Below, piece by piece: positions 8,941-19,272 of a stretch of 24,748 nt of DNA; the first letter of the stretch is position 1, and the number at the start of each line of letters is the position of its first letter. The position numbers and the translations under genes are program-made. The DNA is taken from positions 3,773,127-3,797,874 of the forward strand of contig BFEA01000061.1 of the NCBI GenBank assembly GCA_003427395.1. The letters are read 5' to 3'. Source of the stretch: Chara braunii. Taxonomy: Eukaryota; Streptophyta; Charophyceae; Charales; Characeae. Below the pieces are notes generated by a model. That model searched no databases, was not told where the DNA came from, and worked only from the letters and a program-made list of their open reading frames with translations.

Positions 8941-10164
8941 CTCAGAAAAAGAAACAAACTGAAAAGTTGAAAGAAGAGAAGGTAGAACTCATAGCCGGAG
9001 CGACATTACATTTGGGCTAAAGAGCAACCAATAAAAAAATAATAAAGTAATTCAGATGAGAATTCTGATCCAGTGTCTCAGCCTAATCGGACCGAATATG
9101 AGATCCTCTTGAGTCCAATCTGACCAGGTCCGGAAACGTACAACAAATTCAAACAATAAGTAACAATATGCATCAATGGAGAATTGAGTGGGGTATAAGG
9201 GGCGAGTCAAGCCACGGAGTGTGCGATAAAAGTATACGAAACATCTAAGTCAAAATCCACTTGGCAGCAAGTGCTCTAACCAAAGAATAAAACTTTGCAT
9301 CCCAAACAGAAAGAAAACGATCAGGCGTCAAACAAATTGGGCATAAGGGACCCTTCTTGCTTGGGCCTGGTCCCACTGAGTACCCAAAATGTCCCAAGTA
9401 GGCCGTGACCAAGTCCCAACCAAGAAGAGTCTCACTTGGACCTACTTTCTGCCTCTACCGAACTGGAAAACAATTTTCAACTTCAAGGAGAACCTACAGT
9501 CTACATCTGTTCAGAGACAAATAGACAATGCACTATAGAAAGATATGGCGTCCAAAGCAAGATACCTCATCTTTTCATCTATCAGGTGATAAAACAGTTT
9601 GCATGTTCATTCTCACAATCAATACCACAGAGGAGTAGGAAAAGAAGCCCATAGTAACCCCAACAAGACGATCAATACCATGCACGCACATACATGGGCA
9701 TCCCGTAGGTGCATGACACTTACCTGAGTGGCCTAAGCTTCGAGATGAATAGAACTCACCCCCCCAAAATATGGTCCTCCCGACCCCTTTAACGCTACCC
9801 CTACACTAATGTCCTATCTACTAGGAGGGTCTGACTCCAACACCAAAGGGCAATGCAGGATCCCCTGCCGATGCTGAAGAACAAAGTAGCAACTTGCAGT
9901 TCGTAGATGCAGAATGGTTGCTTTCTCTCAAGCTCGCCTACTTGAGGGAAGCCCTAAAGTCGCCAAGTGTCTCCCTTGAATCAGATTTCAGGTGTGAGTG
10001 CGTCTCACTGTCGCCTCTCCCAAATTGTAGCATGAAGTCTTCTCGAAGTGTCTCCCCACTCCAAACTTACTGTCAAACAACCTGGTCAGGTCCAATGTCG
10101 ACCCAACACGACCAGCCAAATGGGGGCAGCTTCCCTTTACCACGCTGCCTCACTTCCCTCAGCT
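8941..10164 (-). other. Probable untranslated leader of the gypsy element
   Basis: About 1.2 kb between the probable primer binding site and the Gag remnant, with no convincing reading frame on either strand. No repeat shared with the rest of the window was noticed. Assignment to the element is by position only; unrelated sequence may have been inserted here. Confidence 0.4.
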
Positions 10165-10212
10165 TCCAGCCCTAACCCTAAGTGGTAGCCCTCCACTGAG
10201 GTTAGGGCTGGA
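10165..10212. other. Strong hairpin beside the primer binding site
   Basis: TCCAGCCCTAACC (10165-10177) is exactly complementary to GGTTAGGGCTGGA (10200-10212). An inner stem AGTGG/CCACT (10181-10185 and 10193-10197) closes a 7-nt loop. In the minus-strand element RNA it would begin about 36 nt after the primer binding site. The left arm contains two telomere-like CCCTAA units, probably by chance. Confidence 0.85.
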
Positions 10213-10247
10213 GCGACAAAGTCAACTCTCGCCAGCAAGTAGAATTC

Positions 10248-10259
10248 GCTCTGATATCA
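10248..10259 (-). promoter_or_regulatory. Probable primer binding site (initiator tRNA-Met type)
   Basis: The minus strand reads TGATATCAGAGC, one base different from TGGTATCAGAGC, the common plant LTR-element primer site complementary to the 3' end of initiator tRNA-Met. Four bases (10260-10263) separate it from a TG...CA-bounded segment at 10264-10543, the expected arrangement for the end of a 5' LTR. Confidence 0.6.
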
Positions 10260-10263
10260 ATAT

Positions 10264-10543
10264 TGTGATCCTGGCCAATTTCGAAGTACACATTCATGGG
10301 AACGTACAATGTCGTCGAATTGAAAAAAGAAATGAATGAACTTCAGAGGAGAGAGAGGGAAAGAAGAAGAAGAAGAAGAAGAAGCAGATGTACACCAGCA
10401 AATACCAATGAGAATTTTCTTCTTCTTCGCCAACCACTCTCCTCCTCCTTATCTCCTTCCCACACATTCAAACAAGAAATAATAATGTTGAATGGCTGAA
10501 CCACAATCAATGTCTGAATCTCTCTTTTACTACAGGTATCACA
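10264..10543 (-). mobile_element. Probable 5' LTR, 280 bp
   Basis: On the minus strand the segment begins TGTGATACC and ends GGATCACA, so its termini form the inverted repeat TGTGAT/ATCACA usual for LTRs, and the primer site follows its end by four bases. Inside lies a (GAA)n stretch near 10363-10385 and a pyrimidine-rich tract typical of transcribed LTR leader sequence. No second LTR copy is in the window, so length and boundaries rest on the termini alone. Confidence 0.5.
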
Positions 10544-11733
10544 TGAGGACCACCATAGCGATGGTCATCCTTCTTCCTTCCTCCTCGTAGGCCGAGGCTA
10601 TGGCGGACTACCAGGGCCTTGCCCTGCTGTGCAAAGGACAACACAAAGCAGTTATGGCTGCCCCTGCTCAGGCTGCCATGCTAGACTCTGCCTCGAAGCT
10701 TCTTGGTGCAGCTTTACCCCAGCGGGACCTTCCATATGCAGATGGCGTCCTCCATAGATAGGTAAGTACCCTTGCGCTCTCCCTGGTAGTCCTCGTCTTC
10801 CTCCTCCTCCAGCCCATGCTCTTCCACCATAGTCGCGGTGGAGAGTTGGGCGCTCTATCCTCCCCAGCAACGCTGCTCCAAGCAACGTTGCTCCAACCAA
10901 CACTCCAAGCAGCAAGTCGCCAAACTTGCATACCAAAGAATGAGGAGCACTTCACTCCTCCTGGAGATATAGCGACCTCCTTGGTTCTTGGTGAGTGACT
11001 TCCTAGGCCACGTGGCCTCCAAGCAACCGGTACCTCTTCCCATTCGGAGAGAAACATCATTGCAGACTCAGATATTGCCCGTGCAAGCCCTAGACTCAGA
11101 CTGGTTGGACTGGTACCCGCCTAGACCTAGCCTACAACTACTGGGGCTCTAAAAATGCTAGTTTTGTCTTCTTCCGCTTGGCCTCGAGTACCCAGCACAT
11201 CTACGGTCTACCTCTTCCTGGTGTGGTATCGGCCTACCTGCTACTTGAGTGTTTTTTCGCGGCTCAAGGTGTCGTGGGCCTCTTTCTCTGTGACTTGAGT
11301 GTTTTCGTCGCTGCAACCTCAATGTCATGGCCACAGGTAAGTACCAGCCCTTTGGGCCTTCCACACGGACAAGTACCCTTTGCGGGTCACACACAGACTC
11401 AAACCGACAAGCACTCTGACAGGCAGGCAGACCAGCAAGTACACACCAGTGCTCGCAATCTTTGTGTATGTTGTGAACTGGATCCGACCCAAATCTAGTT
11501 TGCAAAAAAGACTTCAATTGTACCCAGCCCCAATTGCAAAAAAAAATTTGTCCAGCTGTCCAAACTGGATAGCGGGGTTTTGCAGATTTCCAAACTGCAC
11601 CTGGCCCGGCCAGCAACCTGAGAAAATGCCGAACTGCACCCAGCTGGACCAGGACCCAACTTTACATCATTCTGGCTGCCCAGACCCAACGTGAACTGCC
11701 ATGGGCGGCCTTTTTCCTTTTTGAATACGAAAC
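10544..11733. other. Unassigned region with small repeats
   Basis: No recognised gene. It contains two 15-bp repeats AGCAACGYTGCTCCA (10866-10895), a 14-bp perfect palindrome AGGCCACGTGGCCT (11005-11018), a two-copy 50-bp repeat starting ACTTGAGTGTTTT at 11243 and 11293, and three scattered copies of an AACTGCACC-like string between 11594 and 11642. The open frames here show no known domains. Confidence 0.5.
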
Positions 11734-11890
11734 TTTTTTTTTTTTTTTTTTTTTTTCCTTGAGGGAACAAGGCTCCAATCTATTCGTGGGGAGCAGCACG
11801 TGCTGGGAACCGGGCCCAGCGTCCCATATGGAAATTTACATAGAAGCTTAAAAGTTTGAGATACCGGGGCCATTACCCGGCTTTGGCTAA
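11734..11890 (-). mobile_element. SINE-like retroposon, copy 2 (minus strand)
   Basis: A run of 23 T at 11734-11756 (A-tail on the minus strand) is followed by the module shared with copy 1: GGCTCC, then GTGGGGAGC, then a hairpin with arms GCTGGG/CCCAGC at 11802-11820. In copy 1 these arms are GCTGGA/TCCAGC, so the sixth pair has changed on both sides. Further right CCGGG/CCCGG (11864-11880) corresponds to ACGGG/CCCGT of copy 1. The total is about 150 bp, a usual SINE length. No clear target duplication was found. Confidence 0.5.
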
Positions 11891-13640
11891 GAAGAAATTG
11901 AACTACTTAGAAACTTACCCTGACAAACTTCAGAAATGGGCAAAGTTCAAAAAATGACTCAGAACCCCTTATCAATCCCCTTTACCTCACTCCGACCATC
12001 TACTTCTCCCACTCACCTCTTTTTAAGAAAAATTAAGAAGGCCTCCCCCTACCAGCATTGATTGCCCCGGAAACCAGGGGATTAACTGAACTGGGACGCC
12101 CTTTGATGATAGGTCAAATTTGGAAAGGTTGTACAAATGCTCAGAAACCCTCGGAATCCTTAGCAGACCCTTCTAAAGCTCTCCAACAGTGTTTTATTCC
12201 CTGTCGAGCTCTTCCAGGCCTCACACCCCCACGACCTGCTGGATTACAGGGCGACGCGACTCGCCCCAGCTCCGACCAGCGTCGTCCCAGCAGCAACCCT
12301 TGGTTGTCCTGTGGAATGCCCACCCCAAAGCATCCCCATATCTTTCTACCAGGCCTCACGCTCCTGCATCAGCAGGTTACAGGGCATCACCCCAACACTG
12401 GCCAGCGTCGTTCTGGCATCGAACAGTCACGGATCACTGAATATAACAGCATCGAAGCCACCTAAGACAAGTAGTCCCCGGAGTCCCCAAACATTCTTAA
12501 GACCACCAAGAGCAAACAGAAACGGCCAACGTTTTTTTTTTAAAGCACCGGGGCCATTACCCGGCTTCGACTAAGAAAACTCTAAGAACAGATTGCAACG
12601 TTTTGGAAATTCTAAAAAATTATCTTCTCGAAGTCTAATAACAACTGCCTATGACAGTGTTCAAAAAGCAAAAGAAAAAGGGACACAAGCTAGAACCACT
12701 AGCCATCCATCTCCTCCCCTCTCCACAAACGAAGAAAACCCGTCCAAGCTTTCAATCCTCGTGCTAGAAATCATCAGATCTCATACCTCCCTTGCTAAGG
12801 TTACAAGGCAACATTACCTACCCCAGTACCGACCTGACTGTTTCTGACCGACAGAAAGTGTTTTCCTCTCTCGACAGCTTCCTTAACTGTAAGGCCCCTT
12901 AAAGGTTACAACCTTACAGGATCACCGCCCCAGCTACAACTTCATTGAACGGGATGGTTATGCCTTCCACCCTCGGGATAACTCTAATGGCCTCAAGCTC
13001 CCCCTGGTCACAGAGCTATGCTCCAGCACCGGCCAATGTCGTCCCAACCCGCCCTTCTAGTAGACCTACTACCCTGAACAATGAATCCTTCCTCTGCCTG
13101 AGCCTGCCACAACCCTTCAAACCATAATTCTAGCCTTACCCTTCCTCTTACCATACACTAAACATAGGCAATTGTAAAACCAATTTCTCTTTTTTTAAAA
13201 ACGTCTAAGACTATCACGAAAAGAACAAAAGAGAACACGAAATACACAGCACAGGAGAAAAAAAAGGGCAAGCGGTCAGAATAGATCAGGACCTGCTAAG
13301 CAAAAAAAGGGAAGGTGGAGGTTGTCAGTCCTCGTACAAAAATGCGGCGGATCTCAAACCCCCTCGTGCTAGGGTCACAGGCGCCACCGCTACCCCAAAA
13401 CCGATCCACCTTGTTCTCACGGCTAAGAAGTGTCTTCCACCCTCGACTACTCCTCAAAAGTCACAAAGCTCTACAGTTACAAGGAAAACCCCTGGCAATG
13501 ACTTCGTCGAACCCACTGGTTTTGCCACACAAACGGGCATAACTCCCCAGGCCTCGAGCTCCTACCCAGGTTACAGAGTCACAACTCCAGCACTGGCCTG
13601 AGTCGTCCCCGGAGAATCCTCCTGGCCTACCAGCCAAAAC
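11734..13640. repeat. Diverged tandem array, units about 0.6-0.8 kb
   Basis: Three units, each starting with a T run (11734-11756, 12532-12541, 13190-13196). Units 1 and 2 then carry ACCGGGGCCATTACCCGGCT (11863 and 12547) and CTAAGAA. Units 2 and 3 align along most of their length: TCAATCCTCG/TCAGTCCTCG at 12752 and 13325, ACTTCRTYGAAC near 12940 and 13501, CCTCRAGCTCC at 12991 and 13552. Unit 1 has the equivalent AGGCCTCAC...GGTTACAGGG...CCAGCGTCGT blocks at 12216-12290 and 12351-12415. Identity is low, perhaps 60-70 percent by eye, so the array is old. Open frames across it are not consistent between units. Confidence 0.65.
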
Positions 13641-15240
13641 CAACCATCCAACTACATAGCAGATCCATACCACCCTAAGCCGATGCACCATCCTCAACTC
13701 CCCCAACTATGCAAAGGTCCAAAGAAATACAAGACAGTCAGGCCCTGGTTGCTCCACTCCTTATATCCCATACGACCTTCCTCCGCCAAGACTTACCGTG
13801 ATAGAGCCACCGTCTCCACCATCGCTATGCCCTATCTCAATCCTGCTAGCTAGCCCTTTCACCGCAGGACGCGTGTCACCCAACCCTACCCCACCCCTAC
13901 CCCTGCAACCAACGACCAATTATGAGGTGTTACAATCAACAAACCGAATCTGGGTAAAAAATTCAGAACACTACCCAAGTATAGGAAACTACGAGATTGA
14001 AAAACAACCCACCTATAGATAAACGTAGGACCGTTCACTAAAGGAGATAAGAGTATAACCCGTCGGCAACCAGAACAAGTAACCATGCATGAAAATCAGA
14101 ACAAAATTTTGAGATATGAAATCAGATTGTGAACGGTTAAATACCAGAATTGTTATGATACTTTCGAAAAAATACAAGCGGTAAAATAGATCAAATTATT
14201 CGAGAGATCAAAATACGAACACGAGTAAAGAATCGAAAACCAAAATAGAGATGAGATACATAGTATCTAGAAATATCAACAGGTAACAAGTTTGAATATC
14301 TAATGAGGCTTTTCGAACCAATTTCTCAAACTTTCGTTTACGAAACGTTAAACGTTTAGTAAAACCACTGACACTTATTTGAGAAAGTTAAGAGGAAATT
14401 CTCTCAAAATCATAGGCAATCGTGTCAGTTTATCAAAATTCATAGAAAAATTACAACCTAAAATCATTAGCGGCTATTTAGGTTAAATAACGGGAATCAA
14501 GATATCGAATTCTCCTCCTCAAAGTATTATCAGAAAATGAATGAAAACCACCGAAATAAAATGAAACAAGAAAAGTTATTAAAGCCCTTGGGGGAAGGAG
14601 CACTCCAATCTAGCATAAAGATGATCCTAATCCCATACAAAATCTCCTCCCTACTCCGTCAACCAATCATCCTTGCGTCCTGACCTCTCACCCCCCAGCC
14701 CTACCCCACCGTCTTTGGGGGATGAAGAAATCCCTTCTTCCCACTGCTAGCATCAAAAGTCACAACAAAACTAGCTCAAAAGACATCAACGGCCAGCATT
14801 CATCTTATGATGAGGGAAAACCAGTGTAACGCTCCTTGTCAAACCTGTTGGCAAGTCGTCACAGGGGGTTCAAACCACTTACCCAAACACTTACCATCCG
14901 GTTGAAGAAGAAGGAGGTTTGCCTGATTGGAAAAACACTGGAAAAGGTAGGTCCTGTCTCGATCCCTCCCCCCCTTTGTAGTTACTTTGAAGTTACCATT
15001 AAGATGGCCCAAGACTATTCGACCCTCTCGGCCAGCAACTCGCTGTTCACCTTTAAGCTCCAACATGAAAGCAGCAAACTAACAAAGTTAATTGTTCCCA
15101 TCCCGTACTCTCGCTTGCCACGCCCTTCGCCTACTCCCGCTTGCGCTCCCTCACACATATCCAAACTCACTCCACATCGCCCTCCGCGTACATAAGCATT
15201 CTTACACGCACCAATCATCGTCACATACCTCAGCACACGT
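13641..15240. other. Unassigned region, partly A-rich
   Basis: No recognised gene, RNA or element. The part 13960-14570 is A-rich on the + strand; the rest is mixed. The 119-codon frame at 14836-15195 has no known domain. I see nothing further to name. Confidence 0.4.
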
Positions 15241-15375
15241 TCAAAGCTCGCACGGGATGCACTCGTCTCGAAGTTCGCGCGAGGCGCGGCCGCATCTGAA
15301 GTCGCGTGGGGCGCCACCATCTCAAAGTTTGCGCGAGGTGCGGCCGCTTCAGAATTCGCGTGGGGCGCAGTGCTC
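15241..15375. repeat. GC-rich 27-bp minisatellite
   Basis: Five units start near 15241, 15266, 15295, 15320 and 15349, alternating two variants so that the clearest period is 54. Key strings are GCGCGAGGYGCGGCCGC and TCGCGTGGGGCGC. GCGGCCGC occurs at 15286 and 15340. The period is a multiple of three and the + strand frame 15092-15415 stays open through it, giving an arginine/serine/proline repeat. That alone does not show it is translated. Confidence 0.85.
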
Positions 15376-16070
15376 CCGGACGCGCTGCGCCTCCTCGACG
15401 GTCCTTAGTCCTTGAATATGAAACATCAATATGACCTTTTTTTTTTTTCTACCATTGGCTCCCCTATTGATTTTTTGTTTTTCAAGTAACTCAAACATCA
15501 TTGAGGAAGGTATTCATCATAGAAGTGAGCACTCCGGGATAGTGGTCTTACCCATGAATGTTTTCATATTAAAAACAAAAATAAAAATTGCAGATTTTCC
15601 AACTTCACCTAACTTCACTCATGTCCACTGTCAGTACTCTGCGTGCGTACACCAGCAAGGCATGCCCTGTTTCTGCGACTCGTGTCCGACCAACTTGCCA
15701 CCGGCCCACTCAGGGGCTTCACAAGTTCAAAGTTCATCTGCCTACTGCCCCAAGGCCGTTTCCCGCTCGAATGACATTGAACTAACACTCCGGAATCTCA
15801 CTTGTGGCCCCCATGGAACCGAAGTGACAGACTCCAACATGTTGTCGCCGCCCTGGAACAACCTTTTGCAGGTCTTCAGAAAATGAATGCACAGAGCTTT
15901 CATTTGGTCCAGGTACATTGAGATTATTTGGTTGAAGTTCTTTCTGTTCCCAGTCTTGCATATTTTTCCTTCAGCCCCGCATGGGCAGCGACGCAGGGCG
16001 AACGGTCGGGTGGAAAATATGAGCGTATATACTGTGGTCCTAAGTTCATTCATATATAGAATATTATAGA
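15376..16070. other. Unassigned sequence
   Basis: A short T run lies near 15435. Frames of 151 codons (+, 15431) and 170 codons (-, 16254) overlap and show no known domain. No repeat relation to other parts of the window was noticed. Confidence 0.4.
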
Positions 16071-16102
16071 TACATATACACACACACACACATATATATA
16101 TT
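16071..16102. repeat. (CA)n(TA)n microsatellite
   Basis: A compound dinucleotide run of about 32 bases. To its right a GC-rich stretch (16103-16230) carries GGGGTTCAATC on the minus strand at 16161-16171, which partly resembles a Pol III B box. A SINE with a dinucleotide tail is possible but weakly supported. Confidence 0.8.
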
Positions 16103-16323
16103 GGCATGAGGCTTGTACGGCTGACCCGACAAATTCCGCAGTCAGGCCATGCCACCACCTGATTGAACCCCAGCTGCGCCTGGGTGTCCCAAATCTGCCC
16201 CTGGACCGGGCCTACGTAATGCGGTACCCGGTAAGTTATTGGTGGTAGTAGCAAATATTCATATCAAAACTTTAAAAATCGAAGCATCGAAAGGGCTCCG
16301 CAGGTGAGCAGCCGCTGCATACG

Positions 16324-17650
16324 AAGTTTTTTATTTTTCGATTAAACTATAATTAAAAAGATTTTGTCTTTTGATTGGTGCGCTTGCCTTGTGACTTGTG
16401 CGTACGTGCGGAGGACCGCATCGACAACAATGTGATTTAAAAACATTTTGATAGGTCAGTGCGTCACGCAGTACTCGCTGAGGCGTCCGTCAATATTAGA
16501 CCCAACCTTGTGCCTAGCCCTATTGGTTACAGTAGCAGATTTTCAACTGAGAGATTCATGGATCGAGGCCAGCGACGGCAGTGCACATAGTATCGGAACG
16601 ACAAGGAAGAGCCTAGGGGTTGAGGACTCTGTGGGGCTATCCCCCTTTGGTTTTGCCGTCGACGGAGTCGGAGCGGTCTGCCGTTCTCTAACGACTAAAA
16701 TTTTCCCACATAATTTATTTTACTACCGTCATTATTATTCAACTTTATGTTTTTGACTTTTCTTAAGTCAGGCGCGACACTGGCCACGGGTGGCCGTCGC
16801 GGCAGCCGAGAACCTTGAGCATGCACATTTTTTGGCAAGCCCATTCGGGTTTCAGGGTGTCGGGGTGTTGGCGGAATTCCCCTGTCCCGCCCATCTTGAA
16901 GTACGGACCGAAGAGGTCAATGTGCGGGAGAGTGGTGGGATCAGTGGCCTCGATTTCCTTTGCCACTCGGAATGTTCTTCATTTCCCTTCTACTTCAGGC
17001 TATTGACACTCTCCAATCGGGAGGCAAAGGAAACCGCGATTATTCTCCCGCACGCAAGTTGATTTCTTCGGTCCGTACTTCAAGACGGGCAGGGCAGGGG
17101 AATTCCACGAACACCCCGGCATGCCGGAACCCGAACGGGTTTGCCAAAAGATGCGCATGCTCAAGGTCCTCAACTGCCTTGATGGCCACCCGTGGCCAGT
17201 GTCGCACCTTACTTAAGAAAAGTCAAAAGCATAAAGTTAAATAATAACGATGATAGTAAAATAAATTGTCTGGGAAGATTTTAGTCGTCAGAGAACGGCA
17301 GACCGCTCCGACTCCATCGATGGTAAAACCAAGGGGGGATAGCCCCGTTGGGTCCTCGACCCCTAGTCTCTTCCTTGCCGTTCCGATACTCTGTGCGTTG
17401 CCGCCGTTGGCCTCGATCCCTTAATCTCTCGGTTAAAAATATGCTACCGTTGCTAGACCCAAGCCTGGGTCTAGTATTGACGGACGCCTATATAAGCGGG
17501 TACTGCTCGACGTGCTAATCTATCAAAACGTTTTTAAATCATATTATTATCGATGTCGTCCTCCACACGTACGCACAGGTCACAAGGCAAGCGCATCAAA
17601 CGAAAGATAAAATATTTTTAATCATAGTTTAATTGGAAAATAAAAAACTT
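16324..17650. mobile_element. Foldback (hairpin) element, 1.33 kb
   Basis: Left arm 16324-16964 and right arm 17023-17650 are inverted copies of each other, around a loop of about 58 bases. The ends read AAGTTTTTTATTTT and its complement. Landmarks pair in order: GTGCGCTTGCCTTGTGAC with GTCACAAGGCAAGCGCAT, GAGCGGTCTGCCGTTCTC with GAGAACGGCAGACCGCTC, CTTTTCTTAAG with CTTAAGAAAAG, GAAGTACGGACCGAAGA with TTCGGTCCGTACTTC. Identity is about 80-85 percent by eye. No transposase is recognisable, so it would be non-autonomous. No target duplication was identified. The right arm alone carries TATATAAG at 17489-17496. The hairpin would form a long double-stranded RNA if transcribed. Confidence 0.9.
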
Positions 17651-19260
17651 GGCCGGTAACTACGTCAGCTTCACAATCATCAACAAGAGGAGAGATCACG
17701 CGCGCCCTAAGTCTGCGCACCCACACACTCTCTATTCTAGTCAACCATTCAGTCAACATAAACAACAGACACCGCCACGACCCGCGCGAAGTACTGAAAC
17801 TTTAAACCAACCTATTTTCTGTTACTTGCAAAAACCAGGGCGGATACCGTTGTAAGGGTATTCGCACCGACACCGCAGTCATCACTTTCCTCGCGTCCAT
17901 CACTTGGTGCGCTATGATGACATTCCCACTGGGGTGTGATGGCGAGCATGATCTCTCTCTCCTCTTGAGGGTGCCATATCCATCGGGGCAGCAACAACAA
18001 CAATAATTGTGGCAGAGCGTGATCAAAGAGGAACGTGGATCGAGCAATGATAAAAACGACAGGCCATGAGACTGTCACCTGGGAGACAACGGCGCCTTCA
18101 CAGCTGGATCGCGACATCATGGCCTCGTTCTTCTTCCTCCACACAACCATGAGCATGCTGCATGCAAGCAGGAACTTGCATAAGATTGGAACTCCCTAGA
18201 TGTCACATATATGACGATCCATCTTCTGATGGGCACGACTTTTTGCACGATTGAACCTCGAGGCCGTTGGATGGGCCTGAGGGCTAATTGCATGAATGCC
18301 GTCATTCTTGTTTTTCCCCTATTTTGCGAGAACTTGGTTCCCTGGATGCTAGTGGTCAGGACGCGCCTTAGCGAGCGTAGGAATAAGGGTTGATGCAACT
18401 TTTTTTTATAGGAAATTCGGGCAAAGAACTTTGGCGCGATCATCACGAGGGAAAATCTTTTGAGTTTGAAACTCTTTGAAGAGATTACGGGGAACTGCGT
18501 GGGTATTCGAAGTTTATTTTTTGCAAGTAAAACTATAATTAGACTAGGAGTTTGGAAACACTGTACTTTTGGTTGCAACTGCAGGATGCTTCTTACTCGT
18601 GCGCGCCTTACTGCGCTCTGTCTTGCACTATGTTGTCGTCGCGCTTTAAGTCTAATCGCAGTTGTAAGTATCTCTCGTTCCTCTTTTGGCGAATGTGGGT
18701 GTAACTGTCTCCCTCTTAACTTCTCTTCGCGCTGAAACATGTGGCCCCTTTCCCTTCGTCTCACTGGCCAACACGGTGCACGACTAGATCGATGTATGGA
18801 GAGTGGCTACGTCCCCTGCGTCGAGCCCAGGCATGCCGATCGTAGGCACCTTCTTCCTTTCTCTTTCCCCTTTCCTTAGCATAATCCTGACTATTTTGCA
18901 CAAATGCTATAATTGATATAAATTTCTCAAGCGCGGCAAAGTCTCCCTCTAATATAAACTTATGAAGTTATCGTGGTCGAGAGGATCGGTTAACGAGTAT
19001 GGGCATGCATGGAGGTGAGTTCAGGGCTGGGCGATTTGACGAGCTGGTGGTGAGTGTGCGAGTTTGACGTGTGGCCGAGGCGAACTGGGGAGCACGGGGG
19101 AACTCGGCGTGCATACTCGGGCTAAGTGGGATGACAACTTTGGGTTGTTGGTAGGTGCGAGGCGACGGACTGCCTGCATCGGAGTAAGGAGGAGGATGGT
19201 GACGTGGTGAGAGGGTGTGGGGCGTTGGGGTATGCGTGAACTTCTCTCCTTGCCTTCTAA
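17651..19260. other. Unassigned region
   Basis: No recognised gene. The 215-codon minus-strand frame at 18117-18764 is rich in arginine, lysine and serine, has no domain I recognise and is probably a chance opening. A (CAA)n stretch lies near 17990-18005. The part 18970-19250 is G-rich on the + strand without a repeat pattern. Confidence 0.4.
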
Positions 19261-19272
19261 GAATTTTTGTTT

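Larger units (their letters stand above)
4774..10543 (-). mobile_element. Truncated Ty3/gypsy LTR retrotransposon
   Basis: In minus-strand order: probable 5' LTR (10543-10264), primer binding site (10259-10248), leader (about 10247-8941), Gag (8640-7380) with zinc knuckle (7220-7179), protease (7039-6791), connector and RT (6739-5110), and RNase H to about 4774. PR-RT-RNase H order without a preceding integrase marks Ty3/gypsy rather than Ty1/copia. Integrase and 3' LTR are missing. Several in-frame stops and frameshifts make it non-functional. The link between the coding part and the LTR rests on orientation and position only, with a long CT run between them. Confidence 0.75.

Noticed and set aside
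8558-8962. Long ER/RE and SL repeat open frames on both strands
   Set aside because: They read through the (CT)n run; any dinucleotide repeat without stops gives such frames.
10165-10180. Telomere-like CCCTAACCCTAA
   Set aside because: Only two units, and they are explained as the arm of a hairpin.
14836-15195. 119-codon plus-strand frame
   Set aside because: No domain, no codon pattern distinct from its surroundings, and a different frame from the adjoining minisatellite reading.
15742-16254. 170-codon minus-strand frame
   Set aside because: It crosses the CA/TA microsatellite (CVCVCICI stretch) and matches no family.
18117-18764. 215-codon minus-strand frame
   Set aside because: Composition is skewed to R, K, S and Q, no domain is recognisable, and no neighbouring exon-like structure supports it.
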